This document shows positions 4,478 through 5,541 of a stretch of DNA of 5,541 bases, piece by piece (the stretch's first letter is position 1; every line of letters starts with the position of its first letter). Source of the stretch: Pseudomonadota bacterium (GTDB lineage Bacteria > Pseudomonadota > Alphaproteobacteria > Rhizobiales > Devosiaceae); contig JAEWHZ010000245.1 of assembly GCA_023387585.1 (NCBI GenBank), positions 1 through 5,541 of the forward strand. The letters are read 5' to 3'. Made by a program: the position numbers and the translations under genes. Below the pieces are notes generated by a model. The model did no database searches. It saw only the letters and a list, made by a program, of their open reading frames with translations, and was not told where the DNA came from.

Positions 4478-5541
4478 ATGCCGGTCACCGTCGCCATTGT
4501 CGGGCGTCCCAATGTGGGCAAGTCGACCCTGTTCAACCGCCTCGTCGGCCGGCGCATCGCGCTTGTCGACGACACGCCCGGCGTCACCCGCGACCGGCGC
4601 CTCGCCGAAGGCCGCATTGCCGATCTGCGCTTCAACGTCCTCGACACCGCCGGCTATGAGGACGTGCGCGACGGCTCCCTCGAGGATCGCATGCGCCAGC
4701 AGACCGAGGCGGCCATCGACGAGGCCGACCTCATCCTGTTCATGATCGACATCCGCGCCGGCGTCACCCCGCTTGACGAGCGGTTCGCCCAGGTGCTGCG
4801 CAAGGCCGGCAAGCCGGTGCATCTGCTCGCCAACAAGGCCGAGGCGCGCGATGCCGAAGCCGCCGCCGCCGAAGCCTACCGCCTCGGCTTCGGCGAGCCC
4901 ATCCCGGTTTCCGCCGAGCACGGGCTGGGCCTGTCGGACCTGCACGCCATCGTCGGCGAGGCCATCGACAAGCTCGAGGAGCAATCCCGCGAAGCCGAGC
5001 CCGATATCGACCTGCCCGAAACCAATGTCGACGTCGACGACAGCCAGCTCGAGCCCGAGGGCGAGGAGCGCGTGCAGCGCTGGAACCCCCGGCGCCACCT
5101 CAACATCGCCATCGTCGGTCGCCCCAATGCGGGCAAGTCGACCCTGGTGAACCGCCTCGTCGGCGAAGATCGCGTGTTGGTCGGTCCCGAGGCCGGCATC
5201 ACCCGCGATTCCATCCTCGTGCCGTGGGAATATCGCGGCCGCACCATCAACCTCGTCGACACCGCCGGCATCCGCCGCCGCGCCCGCGTCACGGCAAAGC
5301 TCGAAAAGCTCGCCGTCGGCGACAGTCTGCGCTCCATCCAGTACGCCGAGATCGTCGTTCTGATGCTCGACGCCACCATCCCGTTCGAAAAGCAGGATCT
5401 GGCGCTGGCCGACCTCGTCGAGCGCGAGGGCCGCGCCATGGTCATCGCGCTGAACAAATGGGATCTGATCGAGGACAAGCAGGCCCGCCTCGCCGAATTG
5501 CGCGAGCAGTGCGAGCGCCTGCTGCCCCAGCTGCGCGGCAT
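4478..5541 (+). CDS. der: Ribosome-assembly GTPase Der (EngA), 3' end outside window
   Basis: Der is an essential tandem GTPase that helps mature the 50S ribosomal subunit. The visible 354 residues cover both G domains; the C-terminal KH-like domain lies beyond the window, so the gene is cut off by the window edge, not broken. Domain 1 has P-loop GRPNVGKST at 9-17, PGVTRD at 34-39, DTAG at 56-59, NKAE at 119-122 and SAEHG at 145-149. An acidic linker (about 167-200) follows. Domain 2 has GRPNAGKST at 214-222, AGITRD at 239-244, DTAG at 261-264 and NKWD at 326-329. An in-frame stop, that of yfgM (4460-4462), lies 15 bases upstream, and ATG 4478 is the only reasonable start after it. No Shine-Dalgarno is evident, which suggests translation coupled to yfgM. 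The domain 1 G4 motif ends in E rather than D. Confidence 0.96.
   Translation, partial: MPVTVAIVGRPNVGKSTLFNRLVGRRIALVDDTPGVTRDRRLAEGRIADLRFNVLDTAGYEDVRDGSLEDRMRQQTEAAIDEADLILFMIDIRAGVTPLDERFAQVLRKAGKPVHLLANKAEARDAEAAAAEAYRLGFGEPIPVSAEHGLGLSDLHAIVGEAIDKLEEQSREAEPDIDLPETNVDVDDSQLEPEGEERVQRWNPRRHLNIAIVGRPNAGKSTLVNRLVGEDRVLVGPEAGITRDSILVPWEYRGRTINLVDTAGIRRRARVTAKLEKLAVGDSLRSIQYAEIVVLMLDATIPFEKQDLALADLVEREGRAMVIALNKWDLIEDKQARLAELREQCERLLPQLRG

Noticed and set aside
3353..5098. Minus-strand open frame of 581 codons across the end of dld, yfgM and most of der.
   Set aside because: It is antisense to three well-supported genes, glycine- and alanine-rich without recognisable motifs, as expected for a high-GC shadow frame.
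1..5541. Search for tRNA or rRNA genes, CRISPR arrays, insertion sequences, integrase genes or attachment-site repeats.
   Set aside because: None seen. Nearly all of the window is explained by six genes and short intergenic gaps, and no repeat spacing or transposase motif was visible.

Overview
The window is high-GC DNA (roughly two-thirds G+C by eye) and fits an alphaproteobacterium, probably Hyphomicrobiales (Devosia-like or another rhizobial relative). That placement is inferred from protein style, codon bias and the pairing of a YfgM-type protein with Der; no rRNA or other marker is present to settle it.

Layout. A complete ten-helix EamA/DMT-family inner-membrane transporter (42-1007, +) comes first, preceded by a perfect 8-bp inverted repeat just upstream of its ribosome binding site. 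A long hairpin (1019-1053) then separates it from a convergent vapBC toxin-antitoxin operon (vapC 1059-1466, vapB 1463-1720, both -). The vapBC control region is unusually legible: a -35/-10 pair with 17-bp spacing, two GTATATAC half-sites forming a palindrome over the -10 and probable start site, and a good Shine-Dalgarno for vapB. Transcribed away from vapBC is dld (1875-3566, +), a full-length FAD- and quinone-dependent D-lactate dehydrogenase of the E. coli Dld type. After a 113-bp gap with a candidate promoter and an inverted repeat comes a membrane-anchored YfgM-like TPR protein (3680-4462, +). The essential ribosome-assembly GTPase Der follows 15 bp later (4478 to beyond the window end, +).

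How the parts relate. yfgM and der look like one transcription unit of envelope and ribosome housekeeping genes; no bamB lies between them, unlike the E. coli order. dld feeds electrons from D-lactate into the quinone pool. The transporter has no evident substrate link to dld. vapBC looks like a small accessory module placed between a transporter and a core metabolic gene, with its own autoregulated promoter.

I found no convincing undescribed multi-gene system. The most rewarding details are regulatory: the vapBC operator, the inverted repeats before the transporter and before yfgM, and the intergenic hairpin. Long antisense open frames through dld, yfgM and der are best read as high-GC shadows.
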